Assembly: GCF_963662255.1 (NCBI RefSeq)
Contig: NC_085060.1
Span: forward strand, 8,929,630 to 8,993,629
Direction: 5' to 3'
DNA: 64,000 bases
From: Cinclus cinclus
Taxonomy: Eukaryota > Chordata > Aves > Passeriformes > Cinclidae
Shown: piece by piece, positions 13,995 through 25,336 of the stretch
How positions within the stretch are numbered: position 1 is the first letter of the stretch
Layout: each line of letters opens with the position of its first letter
Position numbers and translations under genes: made by a program
The notes under the pieces: generated by a model
Told to the model about the DNA's origin: nothing
Seen by the model: only the letters and a program-made list of their open reading frames with translations
The model's database searches: none

Positions 13995-14303
13995 CCATGT
14001 GCATAAATTCCTGATGTGGGAGGTAAAGAAGGTGGAGGGAAACTCTTCCCTGTGGTGCCCAATGAAAAGATAAGAAGCAATGAGCACAAATTGAAATTCA
14101 GGACATTCCATTTAAACATCAGGAAAAATTTATTTACCATAGAAAGGTCTAGCACTATGACAGGATTCTCCATCCTAGGAGATACTGACTGAGAGTAGAG
14201 ACTGCCTGAATGGAATCTCAAGCAAGCTGCTGTAGTTGACCCTGCTTTGAGCAGGGTGTTGGTCAATTGATCTCTAGAGGTCCCTTCCCTCTCTTCTATG
14301 ATT
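13995..14303 (+). repeat. CR1 LINE 3' fragment, sense orientation
   Basis: The stretch follows the 3' end of avian CR1 elements in order: an ataaattcctgatg-like start, ggtgcccaatg..agataagaagcaatgagcac, attccatttaaacatcagga, tctccatccta.ggagat, ctgctttgagcagggtgttgg, then atctctagaggtcccttcc and a single ttctatgat terminal unit. It is clearly diverged and 5'-truncated with no reverse-transcriptase frame, so it is an old dead copy. It supports an avian origin for the window. Confidence 0.88.
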
Positions 14304-15413
14304 TCTTAACTTTTTTAATATTAAAACGGCTCTTGCCTCCCCTTTAGTTTAGAATTAAGGTCACTACAATTTTTCCAAGTACTTTTTTTCTCTTTTTTTA
14401 AGGTAGTAAATAATGCTTTTAATGCTTTTAATACATAATGAAATTTAATGCAGAGCCAGGGCAGTTCTAGAAATTAAACAAGTGCCCTCCTTGTAGCATG
14501 ACTATTACCTGGAATGTAATTTGAACATTTAATTTATACTGCAGTATTTATTTGTCCTGCAGAGTTTATATATTAGTTTTCTTGCTGTTTTTATTGTTGT
14601 TGAAATAAGAGTCCAAGTCTGTCAAAAAAAAAGCTTCTTAAATGAAACTCTTGTGTTTTTCACAACTGAATCTTGACTTTTTCACTAATTATCTAGGACA
14701 CTGCTACTTAACCAAAGCCAATGCATGTTTTATTCATTCTGCTGGCTTCTCTTAAAAATGTAATTAACCCTATTTGTATGACTAGAACCTTTAAAATATT
14801 TATTGATGGCTTGTTGCATTACCCCTGCTACCAAAACAGCCTACATTATTCATTGACTTTTCAAGGGTTGATGCATTTACTGTACCTGTTGAGGTGTAAG
14901 ACTTTATTAAAGGGAAGAAAGGTGCTCCATTTTCTTGAAGGGAAAAACAGATGCCAGGCTATGTGTCAACATTCTAAAACAGATTTAGAATGACTTCAGA
15001 TCTAAAGTCAGCATTTCTGAGGACCCAATCCTGCAGTTATTTGATGTGCACAGGTACTAGCTTTACTCGCTCCTGCTTGGCTGAAGTCAGTGCAGCACTG
15101 GATGAACTGGTTAAGGCCCAGTCCCCAGTTCAGGACAGCACTTAAGCATGTGCTTGAAGCTCCTTCCTTTTCCAGTGGTCCTTTCCCCTCCATGAGTGCT
15201 CTGCTGGCCTCTGCATGATGTGTAGCTGCAGCATGAGGGCTGGAGCCCAGTGCCGGTCCCTGTGCAGGTGGTGCTAATCCCTGAGTTCTCCTGCCCTGCT
15301 GTGCCAGCCGATGTGACAAAGCTCCAAAGCACGTGTCCTGTGATGACATTTCTTTACTTTTAAAACTTACCGAGGCAAAATAACTGACTTGCCACTAGGC
15401 CAGGTAATTACCC

Positions 15414-15597
15414 AGCCACTCCATGTTGTGCATGCCTCGTCTTCTTAATATATTGTATAATGCCTTCACTTTTTTTTTTCTCTTCGCCTTCCCAAATTGT
15501 TGCTCTCTCTTGACACACCTCTGCTTGCTGTTTTTGTTACTGTGCTTGATCCCCCTCCCCGGCCCATTGCCATCATGTGCTCGCTGCCTGCTAATTA
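15414..15597 (+). promoter_or_regulatory. MBNL3: AG-exclusion zone with YGCY cluster: splicing control region of the 54-nt exon
   Basis: There is no AG dinucleotide between about 15414 and the acceptor AG at 15598-15599, a 184-nt AG-free stretch. A candidate branch point, ccttcac, lies at about 15464-15470 directly before a T-rich tract, roughly 130 nt upstream of the exon. YGCY tetramers, the core MBNL binding site, occur at about 15501, 15522, 15526, 15543, 15568, 15578, 15582, 15585 and 15589. In MBNL1 the equivalent region binds MBNL1 and represses the exon; the same role here is inferred from layout. Confidence 0.75.
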
Positions 15598-15599
15598 AG

Positions 15600-15653
15600 A
15601 CTCAGCCAGCTGTCAGATCACTGAAGCGACCGCTCGAGGCAACCTTTGACCTG
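15600..15653 (+). CDS. MBNL3: MBNL3 54-nt cassette exon (nuclear-localisation exon)
   Basis: This is an in-frame 54-nt exon encoding TQPAVRSLKRPLEATFDL, nearly identical to the MBNL1/MBNL2 exon (TQSAVKSLKRPLEATFDL in MBNL1). In MBNL1 and MBNL2 this alternatively spliced exon contributes to a bipartite nuclear signal with the KRPALEK of the next exon and is excluded when MBNL activity is high. The length is a multiple of three, so skipping keeps the frame. The acceptor is ctaattaag and the donor a weak GTACTT, as expected for a regulated exon. The human MBNL3 protein as I recall it runs from SAASAM straight into ALQPG without this segment. Confidence 0.9.
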
Positions 15654-17660
15654 GTACTTGGACCTTTCACCTTCTTGCTTTGCACGTAACCATCTTAGTC
15701 TGCATGAAAGCCTTCTGCTCTTGGTCTGTGGTATTAGTGCCTGGGGAGACTGCCCATCCCAACCAGAAATGTTCAGTGTGCGTTCAGACATGCCAATCCT
15801 GTGCCCCACACACCATCCATTAATGTCTGAGCTTTGCCTCCTGAAGCCTGAATGTGTTTTGGAGACAGTGAATAATCTTGGGGGGGAGGCAGCTCTGGCT
15901 TTTGAATTGTTTTTCCAAACACTGGCAGCTTTGGAGTCACAAGGTGCAATGTTTCAGGGAGAATTTGAGAATTTAGCTCCTTAGTTCTGCAGTGTGCTCT
16001 AAATGCCGGAGGACTGGGTCGTTGCAGGACAGATCCAGTAACTTTTCTTTGTATTCTCAACATCGCAGCCTTTCCTGACAGTGCCATGCTGGTAACTGCC
16101 CTGGACAAGAGTGTTCTGTGTAATGAGACAACTGAGATTTATGGGGAAAAGGGCTGAACAGCATCCTTAGGGATCTGTGCTGGGAACTGAAGCAGGTGCA
16201 GTGTGGGACTTTGCTCATGTGTTGGGTATGCTGGGGTGATGGCTGTCCCCTCAGCTGGCTCTGTCTGTGGTTCATCCCCCATTCCCCAGTGGGACAGTGT
16301 CAGCAAAGGGACCTCGCTCTGGGTGCCTTTTGCTTCAGTCTCAAGCATGGGATCTGCTCCCTGAGCTTCTGCCTGCAAGCTGTCTTCATATATGCTGTCT
16401 TTGATTGTTTTATTACTCTCAAATAATATGTTTTACTTAGCTTTATGATGCTCATAGTGAGGCAAAAGGCATCCTCACAGTGCTGTCAGTCTTGGCTCCA
16501 TAGAAGACAACTCCTTCCTGTTTTCCCAAATTATAAGGGATACAGTGCATTTTAAAAGAAAGGCCTCCTGTTGCCCAGCTATAGCAGGGAGAGAGAAGAG
16601 TGGATGCAGAGGAACTGTAAAACCATTGAGCTGATGTTGCTTCTCATTCCCAGAGCTAGGGAGGAGAAGCTGATCTGTTCTCCTTTCTCTCTGAAGACTT
16701 GTTTTTGGGTTTAAGGAGTCAAGAGATCTCCTTATCAGAGTTCTAGGCAGCAGCAGTAGGAAGCCTTGCTAGGACCCAGCTTCTGCCAGCAGTGGTGGAA
16801 TGGTGCTGAGTGATGTCGCAGCCTCTCACTTGCTCTGCTCACGGCTGACACAGACACGGCCCCAAAGCCAGTGCAGGCAGGACCTGCACAGTGCCTCACT
16901 GGCCTCTCCAAGAGCCACCACTGTGAGGAGACACGGTCTGGCAGAGAATGGGAGAGCCCATAACTACTCCCCTGCTGAACAAACCCTCTGAGAGAAGACA
17001 ATCCAAACTTGTACAAGTCTTCCTGCTCTTGACACATTGAAAGGTTTGCAACCACTCATGTCACCTCCTCTGAAACCTTCATGAGTGATAAGAGCATGTA
17101 TGGTCTTCAGAGGAAACTGCTCACTTTGCTTCTGCTGCTTGCCAAGGAATGGGTGCTACCTCTGTCCTCTCAGATCATTCTGTGTCATGCCTGGCAGCAG
17201 ACCCAGCCCCTCTTTGCTGAGTGCAGAAGGGTGGAAGTATGATCTGGTCCCAGCAGATACAAATCTGAGGGGAACTTTGAGGTGCAATTAAATTGTTTGT
17301 TGCAAAGATTTAATCCAGTTCTTGTCCTGCAAAAAAATAACGAGAGGTTTGTTAACCAGCATGTGGGAAATTCTGACTTTGGCATGCAGTGTGTTTTTAT
17401 CTGTCAGTTTTGCTGAAGAATTGCTTTCCATGCCATGCAGAGAAGTGGCACAAGCCTCTTTGTTCAGATGCTCATTCGAGCAGGAATGTGGCTTTCCCAG
17501 CCCAAAAATGGGAGGCTGCCTGGAATTTAATTAGTAGAAATTGTTGATTTGGATCAGTGCAGGACTATCACATGGATACTGAACTGAATTAACCCTTTCA
17601 CTGGTGCAGATGGCCAGATCCTGTTGCAAAGGTTGCATACCTATGTGTACACACAAACAC

Positions 17661-17697
17661 AAAAAAAAATAAAGTCAGGAAAAAAATAAAGTCAGAA
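17661..17697 (+). repeat. Short A-rich direct duplication containing two AATAAA hexamers
   Basis: Two adjacent copies of an A-run followed by taaagtcag, with AATAAA at 17668-17673 and 17685-17690. Probably slippage of an A-rich tract. The hexamers are canonical, but no evidence in the sequence shows intronic polyadenylation here. Confidence 0.6.
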
Positions 17698-19689
17698 AAA
17701 GTTACTGTCCAGAGCTGCTGCTGCTTATTTGTGGTGGTCATCGCTTGTCCAGAGGGAAAGCACAAGCAGCTGGATGAGGCAAACTCATCAAGTAAATTCT
17801 TTGCTACAGGGGTTTACTCTAGTTCCTCTGCTGGAGTGAGGAGACACTGACTGCAGAATTTGGTGGTGAGGAGTCTCTGTTGTCTTTTGTATATTCTGCT
17901 TTTGGGATTCCTTCAGAACCAGGACATGGTACAAGAAAGAAATGTTGTATCCCCTCAAGCTTCTACAATTCTTCCAGGTCCTGAGCAATACAAAAATTGT
18001 AGCCCGTGTCAAATGAGACACCTTTGTTTGATCCTGTGTCCCTGTCAGATCCTGGTGCAGTATTGGCCCAGCTTCATGATGTGCAGTTTTAGATGCCTCT
18101 TCAAGGCATTATAGATGGACCTTTCAGTGAGTGTGCTCCTGGCCTGAGGCTCTTACCTCAGTGCACAGGCTGGAGAAGGGCTGAAGCCAGATCATTCTGT
18201 CTCCTTGGGCCCTCCTACACCTTGGTATCTAAAATAAGATGGGTTGGCAGCAGGAGGAGCACATATGCATGTATCCTGTGTGAACACTCCTCCAGCTGCA
18301 GGGGTGGAGGGGTGACCCACAGGACTGGGTCAAACCAGAAGCAGATCAAGATGGGTTCCTATTTACCCTGCCCACAGAGCCCATATGGGATAGCTGGACT
18401 TCAGGTGGCACAGGAGCTGCTGCAGAGTGGTTCTTTGGAACACTCTGGAAATATTGCATTTATTTGTGTTTCTCCACCTGGCTGCTGTTGAGGGAGCATC
18501 AGTGAGGCTGCCATAGCTCCTTTCTTTACCTTTCTCCCAAGGGGGTGTAGCAGGTTAGGAGGAGGGGTGATGCTGGAGAGGTGATGGGATAGTCTGATGT
18601 GTCTTGACATCCCTGGGGCCTGCTGGTGTCTGTATGCTCCCCTCTGACTGCAGTGCTGGGCTTGGGAATTGTCCTGTGATATGCTGGGACATCACAGCAA
18701 GGTCTCAAAGCCTTCAGCTGTTGTGCTTTTGGCACTACCATTGTGGGATTTGGGGTGGTGACAGCCTTTGGCCAAGAAGCAGGGAGTCAAAAGTCCATGA
18801 TGTGCCTGGCACAGTTGCTTTGCTATAATTAGTACATTCTTCTTTGACAGATTTTGGGAGCGTCTGAAAAGGATTATTTAGCAATTGGGTACCATAAGGA
18901 GCATGAATTTAAGTAGCAAGTTCTTCAGTCACTGTAAAGCTGTAAAACCTCTGTGATGTACATGAAACTACTCCAGACTGTAAGCTGCAGATCTGTCTTG
19001 TGCCTGGAGGAACATTCATGTAGCCATCGTTAAATAGACAAGTTATAGGTAACAGGCAGATTTAACACAGATACCAGGGAAAACTTACCTAGAAATGAAA
19101 ACCCATACATCATCCTAAAATACAGATCTTAAGTAAAAGATTTTAGTGTCTGTGTCTGAGAATATTTGTCCCATCTTTTGGTAGCTGCCAGAAGAAATCT
19201 GGGGAGATTAAATCCTAATGCTGAGAGTGAATGCCCACTAGCATAGGCAAAGGATGTGTGCATGTCTGAGGGCAGTTTTGCAAATGCAATTTCTTCTAAT
19301 TTTCTTTTTTAATATTAAAACCACCCAAAAGCAACCATGTGAGTAGAGATAGGATGGAGTAATGTTTTGCCTGGAAGTATGTTGCTTAACATTTCTCAGA
19401 TGAGCAGTCTCCTATAGCAAATTAAAGTGAAACCTGTTTCTAGATGGCAACAAACTGTTGCAAGCTTTCACTTACCTTCTGTTGTGTGTTGATCTTCATA
19501 GTGCTTTAGAATCTCTTTGCTTGTGTCCTTTCTTCTGAGTATTTTGTGTTTGTAGCTTTAACCCTTCATTAGCCAAACCTTCTCCATTACCTACCATTCA
19601 TTTGTGACCTATTAAAATAAAATTAGGAGTGATAACCCTGTTTTTCAGCCATTGCTTTGCTACATGATACAGACTAACAACTAGTCAGA

Positions 19690-19780
19690 AATGACCTGAT
19701 TCTGCATGACTTCCACGTGCATAAATCTCATTGACGTCAATGGGAGTGATACGTGCAAAAGGACTGCGGGGCATAATTAA
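19690..19780. repeat. Relic of an ancient palindromic (MITE-like) element with a perfect CRE at its centre
   Basis: The sequence ctgattctgcatgactt..cacgtgcataaatctcattgacg / tcaatgggagtgatacgtgcaaaaggactgcgggg forms an imperfect inverted repeat around the perfect 14-bp palindrome CATTGACGTCAATG (19729-19742). The arms (CTGCA/TGCAG-type ends, CACGTGCATAA / TACGTGC, ctcattgac..tcaatggga) resemble ancient sauropsid elements with a 'cattgacttcaatggga' core. The centre contains TGACGTCA, the consensus CREB/ATF site (19732-19739). Confidence 0.55.
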
Positions 19781-20841
19781 AAAGGACCCTTTTCTATCAC
19801 AATGTGAAGAAAAAAATGTGGTTTCTTACTTGGGTACAATGAAAAGCTGTAAATCATTAGAAACTTTCCTGTCTCTTAAGAACCTGACATACTACTTTGC
19901 TGTTGAGACATGCTTGGATGAATGATGAGTAACTCACTGAGAAAAGTTCCTGTGTTGGGTTAATGCTTTTTACCAAGTCTGATCATGGAACAGGTTTGAC
20001 GGGCTGGAAGAAGCCCGGTGGTGAGATAGAATGAAAAGAAGGGATTTGTCAATGGCTTTTTCCACTGTTAATAATGAGTGAGCAGTATTTGACTGATGGA
20101 GGCCACCTTCTATAAAGTGGGAGCTGGTCCAAATCTGCTGGTGGTGGGCTGTGCCTCTGGTGTGAGCAGTGGAGAATCAGGCCTGGTCTTGACCATGTTG
20201 CTCAGCCTCTCTACTAACAAGTGGAAACACATTTTACTGTGAATGTAATGTTATATGTTCAATTGGCAACAGCTACAGCTTTACCATCTGGACACATGGG
20301 TTGGTTGCACAATGTGCATGCTTCCACACATGCACACATACATACCTGTAGGCAGGTGTCGAACCAGAGGCAAGCATCCATTTTTTTTCCCATGGCATTT
20401 GTTGCTTATGCTAATCTTCTTGGGTTTTGAATAGTCATCCACTGTATTTTTCCTGTTTGTTTTGGGGTTTTTAATGCTTGTTGCCTGCAACCGCTCTTTG
20501 TAGCATCCTGTCCAGGTGATCACCTCTCCCCTTCCTTTTCCCAGTGCTTTTTTTCTCCCTCTATACCCAAGTCAGTCTTGCTGAAAAGCTTCTTAGCATC
20601 CCCCCTCTTTCTGGACTCTGCCCCTCCTCCTGGTACATTTACTAACTGCTTACCTAGTGAAGCTGTTGTTTCACCAGCTATTCCTACTGTGACTTAGCTG
20701 CTCTTCTCTTTCCTGTCTTGCTAAGTTGATAGAGTTGCAGGTGATTTGCAGCCAAGACCCCCTACTATTTATTGCATGCTTGACCTACATCTGGGCCTCT
20801 TTATTTACTCCACTTGTCTTTAATGACTCCCTTATCCACAG

Positions 20842-20992
20842 GCCCTGCCGCCTGGTGCACTTCAACCTTTACCAAAGAGGCCAGCACTTGAAAAAAACAA
20901 TGGTGCCACCACAGTCTTTAACCCAAGCGTTTTCCACTACCAACAGGCTCTAGCCAACATGCAGTTGCAACAGCCTACATTCATCCCTACAG
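20842..20992 (+). CDS. MBNL3: MBNL3 coding exon: C-terminal region with KRPALEK
   Basis: This is a 151-nt exon, phase 0 to phase 1. It encodes [20 protein letters not shown], then [20 protein letters not shown] and [17 protein letters not shown] is the family's second basic cluster, which pairs with the 54-nt exon's KRPLE in nuclear targeting. The rest is the proline/glutamine-rich tail involved in self-association and splicing activity. The acceptor is cttatccacag and the donor a strong GTAAGT. The exon leaves one nucleotide (G) for the next codon, so the 36-nt or 95-nt exon can join in frame. Confidence 0.95.
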
Positions 20993-23216
20993 GTAAGTGT
21001 CTCCTTGCTTTCCCACCATCATGGTTGTTTATTTTATGACCTTGGTGTTCAGCTAATGAGCAGTTTTTTAAGAGTCCTTAGCAAAAGAGTATTGGTGTGT
21101 AGTTTCATGTTAAAAATGGATGCAAAATTAACGTCTGTTGTTTGACTTTTATCCCTTCACCTACTACAATTTAGAGCTTTTTCACATGTAAAGATCCTTC
21201 TTAGCCCTTTTTGTGTGGTTTGGGGGTTTTTTTTAAGTAGTCAAACTAAGAAAAATGTCTGCATGTTTCTTGAATTCATACTTTCTGTTTTTCCTCCTTA
21301 TGGTTCAACTGGTTAATCCCAAATTAATTCTTTGACTCCTGTGTAGCACTCTTGGACTCATGTTAAAATATCTTATAGACATCTGTGCCTGTTCTCTTGA
21401 GGCTGTAGGCACCTTCCTGAGCTTGTATCTCAGTGACCTACATATTGCTGCAGCTGTGATATTTATAGAGGGAATGGTTAGTCTTTAGTAAATACAAATT
21501 ATATAATCCTCTTTAAAGGCATATATTTCTCTCTTCCTTGTCTTTTGACCAGTACAATACCCTAAGCTTTTTAAAAGCAATTTAACTCCCAGCTTTTATT
21601 GTACCTTTAAGATCTCAGAGTTAAATTGAAAGATGCAGTTCAGTAATTCTTATAGGACTGGAAATATTAATGTGGCAGATGTGACTGACTACTGACTGGC
21701 TAATTAACTGCAGCCAAATAAAAAAAACCTGCTTGGAGTGGAAAGTATTTTAAGTGGGTGAATTAGGAATATTACAGAGTTGATAGCCCATATTTTAGTA
21801 TCGTTATTATCATTCAGAACATCATAGGAAAATTAATGTTTTTAATGTTTAATGCTGTATTTACTTGTCAGATGATATTTACATAAATGCAGGGTGTTTC
21901 TCTGGGCTGACCCCTGGAGGTGAACACACTGTGGACCTGTGCCTGTTGTTCTTTGGGGTCAGGGGAAAAGCTTTAGAGACACTCGTGTCCTGACAGCAAA
22001 CTTTCTCAGGTGGAGTGTGGACCCAGGGAGCGGGGACCTAAACCCTCTGCTCCTGTGAGCCCTTGGAAACACTCAGAACTCAGCAGCTGCCAAGATGTTC
22101 TTCCAGGGAAGTGGATTCTCACGCGGAGAGATGGAGTAGTAGCCTCTTACCTTGTGCTCTGCAAAGCGTTGGAGGAGCTGGGCTGAGCTGACCTTACCAC
22201 AGCTCTGACAGATGCCAAGTGAAATACTTCTTCAGGAAACACAGACACCTTGGAGAATTCCAAGATCCCAGCTGGCTAAACTTTCCTCTTCCTCAAGGTC
22301 ACAGTTGCCAAAGTTGACATAAGGACACGCATTTCTGAAGGAGCTGATAAATCAGCTGTACCCAGCACTCACTGTGCTGTGGTGCTGGTCTCACAGCAAT
22401 GAAATTACGCCCAGGGCTGATGCATAACAGGGCTGCTTACTGGCACCTGCTCTTGTCTGAAGGCATTAATGCTGGGCAGTGCAGCAAATTTCCAGTCAGA
22501 GGATGGATCTGTGATGAATTTGTTACACATCAGACTCCAGCTCTGGGCTTGGCCTTGGCAGTGCTTAGGAAGGCAGAGCAGAGAGGTGGCACGTCGCAGC
22601 TCTCACTATGGTGAGGGGAAGAGAGCTGTTGCTTTTCTTAGTATCTCCTGTTCAGTTGTTGAGAGATCAGCATTGTGGGTTGCCATGGCAGGGGGGAGCC
22701 AGGCTGTCTCTTGAAAATGGCATCACAACTGCAATTTTTTCAAGTCCAGAAAAATAAGTGCCTCTTTCAGTTTAAACTAGAAACTTTGAATCACAGTCCC
22801 TGCTTGTGGGAGTAAATTGCTTTTGGAAAGTCAATTTTAACATGAGTGTGACATTCTTTTGAGGGTAATTTGTTTTCTGTTGACACGATCAGAAAAAAAA
22901 TCAGCATACCCAATACCCAAAAAATCCCAAACAACTCTGATTTCTGGGATCAATCATATCATTTAATACCAAGGTGGGAGGAGTTTATTCTCTACTACCC
23001 AAGAATTAAAGAATTAATTTGGCTTGCTATGATCTCTTAAAACTGAGTTTAAACTATTGATGTAACAATATGCAGAATCTGGTTGCATGTGCTTAAATAC
23101 TGAATGCTGCAAAGAGAATACCTGCTTTTTAGTTAAAGTGATAACCTAACACTGAAGCTTCACTAATGAAATATCCCTTTTGTTCATCTTTCCACGCTTC
23201 AATGCATGGTGTGCAG
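20993..23216 (+). other. MBNL3: MBNL3 intron (2.2 kb)
   Basis: Intron upstream of the 36-nt micro-exon. The first kilobase is AT-rich and the middle (about 21,890-22,720) more GC-rich. A good branch-point match, cactaat, lies at about 23159-23165, some 55 nt before the acceptor. No other feature is recognisable. Confidence 0.7.
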
Positions 23217-23252
23217 GGTCAGTTCTGTGCATGACACCCACTGCAAGCGTTG
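23217..23252 (+). CDS. MBNL3: MBNL3 36-nt cassette micro-exon
   Basis: This 36-nt exon has phase 1 at both ends. Together with the G from the upstream exon it reads GSVLCMTPTASV, matching GSILCMTPATSV of MBNL1, GSVLCMTPATSI of MBNL2 and GPILCMAPASNI of human MBNL3. It is flanked by gtgtgcag and GTAGGT and is too short for ordinary open-frame detection. The family exon is alternatively spliced, and its length keeps the frame whether used or skipped. Confidence 0.93.
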
Positions 23253-24009
23253 GTAGGTTTTTCTACACAAACTTCTCAACTTTTCCTAATCTGAAAGAGA
23301 CTGCAAGTTAGTATGCATCAGTGAGAATCTGGGTGGCTGAGTGGTGTGACTGTCTATCTGTCTTCTTTGAGGCTTAAATGGTTGTATCCCTTTTAATTTC
23401 TGTGCAGTGCAGTGTTTCATGTGACTTACAATAAAGAGAATCCAAGGTGATGTGTTCCAACCCCTATTTAGTTCCACTTCAGAGACAAAAATCTGTCACT
23501 TAAATGTCTTTACAGCCCATTTAAGTCATCTGACGCGAGGAAATAGAAGTGGGAGGATCCTGTTGGCTTTTTTTTGTTTTATTTTGAATCAAGCAACAGG
23601 TGGACTTAAGTTTGGATTTTTGGTTGTCCTTCTGAGGATATTTTAGGTGACTGGTTCAACAAAGGTGCTAAGGAGGTACACATCTGGGGTCAGCCCCTCT
23701 GCCAGAGCAGGGTGCTGCTTGTACAGCAAGAGAAGCAGGGTTTGGGTCATGGACTGGCTAGAGAGTCATTTGTAGGGCAGTGTTAGGTGTGCAGGTACAG
23801 GAGATCATAGGGAGGTACCACTGCAGGTGCACGTAGGATGCAGGGAGGCAGAGTACATGCTCATTAGTGCTGCAGGGATCCACTCTGTTCAGGCTCAGCA
23901 TCTGGGTCTTGATGAAACCTCTGCAGGCCTTTGAGGACCTTCCCCTCTGTCTACAGCTGCTAGGCACAGCAGGGCGGGTGAAAGCTGAGCTTTCATCCTC
24001 TAGCCAAGG

Positions 24010-24750
24010 TTATGCAAGACTACCAGCATCCAGGTGTGTGCCTGCTTTAGCCAGAGCGAGAGAGGCAGGAGCCCAGGGGGAGGTGCAGGGCTTTCCAAGA
24101 GCAGGTCTGGAAGCTCTGGCATGAATGGCTAAACACTCTGCTCTTGAACCTGCCTGTTCCCTGTAGTACAGGGAGGATACATCGCTTGCATGATGGGGAG
24201 CTGAGTCCCTCAAGTCCACCTCTGCCTGTAGGAAACCCCAACCCACACGTTCCAACATCTCACGGCCGGAGCGTGCCCAGCCACAGGCACATGCTCCTTC
24301 CCTGCTGGGGCTGGCCATGGCTGCTGGGGTGGACGGGAAGGCAAGTCTGCTTCTCCACCGCATGTTTGTGGGGATGGCTGGGCCTTCCAATGGGCTCCTC
24401 GGCCCCACAAACCCCCCCACCGGGTTTGGGGGATGCTCGTGTGTGCCCCAGAGCATCCCTTCCATCACTGTGCTCTGCGGGACGTGCAGCTTCAGAAGGC
24501 TGCCAAGCTCCCTGCTGCCTCGTTGTCCTTTTGGATGCTCTTCCTGCAAATTGTAGCTGTTCAGATGCATTTGTGTATTTTTCCCCTCTCTGTCCCTTCC
24601 CCTCTCCATCCCCCCACCCTGCAAGAAGGGAGTTTTGCCAAATCCTATAGAATTAGGGTGGAAAGGAAGCATGTTGAGTTTGTACGGAGAGAGCCCAGTC
24701 TGCCAGCCGCTCGTTTGCCGTGCCTCCAGCTCTGTCCCGTGCCGAAACAT
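24010..24750 (-). other. Long antisense open frame of unknown status (246 codons from ATG)
   Basis: The minus strand is open from an ATG at 24750 to 24010 (the open frame extends to 24927 without an upstream ATG). Plus-strand frames of 100-168 codons overlap the same stretch. The translation is low in recognisable motifs: rich in Ser, Arg, Gly and Pro, with no signal peptide, membrane segment or known domain. GC-rich DNA has few stop codons, so the openness is at least partly compositional. I would not call it a gene without transcript or conservation evidence. Confidence 0.12.
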
Positions 24751-25063
24751 TGTCCCTGCTAGAGAGAGGCGAGAAAACCTGATGAAAGGGCTGCGGCAGC
24801 CGCTGCAAAGTGCATCATGTACCTCTGGTTGCTGGCGGGGACGGGGTGGGGAGGGAAGGGGACAAGCTTTCCCAGGCGGGCGGGAGGGTGCGCTTGCCAA
24901 AATGTCCCCACCCAAAGGAACGTGCACTGGCTGTGTCTAACTCCCCACGGGTGCGAGCTGACGTGGGCTTTTGCTAGCACACCCATCCTCTCCCCCCTTT
25001 GGAAATTTGGCCCTCGGAGTCTAATACATCATTGTTCTGCTTATAAATGTACTAAGTGTTGAG

Positions 25064-25336
25064 AATGTTTTGGTTTTTTCCTTAATTATAATTGTAATTG
25101 GCTTTTCCCCTTCTCTCTTGTTTATTTTTTTTCCCAACGCTGTCTTGCTTTGCACTGTGATTGCATGCTGCGCCCCGATGTGTCCTTCATGACGATGTCA
25201 CATGGCTTGTTGCTGTGATTCCTGCCACGCCCCCAAATCCACCACATGTTGCCATGGTTACATAAAACCAACCAAACAAACAAAATATATATACGCTCCA
25301 CCCTCCTGTATGTCGCTTCCATGGTTCCCTTCCGAA
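25064..25336 (+). promoter_or_regulatory. MBNL3: 273-nt AG-exclusion zone with YGCY motifs: splicing control region of the 95-nt exon
   Basis: The last AG before the acceptor is at 25062-25063 and the next is the acceptor AG itself at 25337-25338. A branch-point-like TTAAT at about 25082 is followed by the pyrimidine tract cttttccccttctctcttg at about 25102-25120, then a T run to about 25134, some 200-250 nt before the exon. YGCY motifs occur at about 25139, 25146, 25166, 25171, 25211, 25223, 25228, 25250, 25294 and 25314. The arrangement mirrors the region before the 54-nt exon, so MBNL-dependent regulation is inferred. Confidence 0.7.

Larger units (their letters stand above)
13294..15599 (+). 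other. MBNL3: MBNL3 intron upstream of the 54-nt cassette exon
   Basis: Intron of 2.3 kb. It contains a CR1 LINE 3' fragment (about 13,995-14,303), an AT-rich block (about 14,310-15,000), a possible relic of a palindromic mobile element (about 15,021-15,095, opening ccaatcctgcagtt), and the AG-free, YGCY-rich control region just before the exon. The corresponding intron of MBNL1 is known to be strongly conserved and is bound by MBNL protein itself. Confidence 0.75.
15654..20841 (+). other. MBNL3: MBNL3 intron (5.2 kb)
   Basis: Intron after the 54-nt exon. The first 80 bases hold further YGCY-type motifs (cttgctttgc, cttctgctctt) that could act as a downstream splicing element. An A-rich direct duplication of AATAAAGTCAG lies at about 17,661-17,697. 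An old palindromic element lies at about 19,690-19,780. No exon is recognisable between 15,654 and 20,841. Confidence 0.75.

Noticed and set aside
17661..17697. Intronic premature polyadenylation site
   Set aside because: Two AATAAA hexamers arise from an A-rich duplication and there is no clear downstream element.
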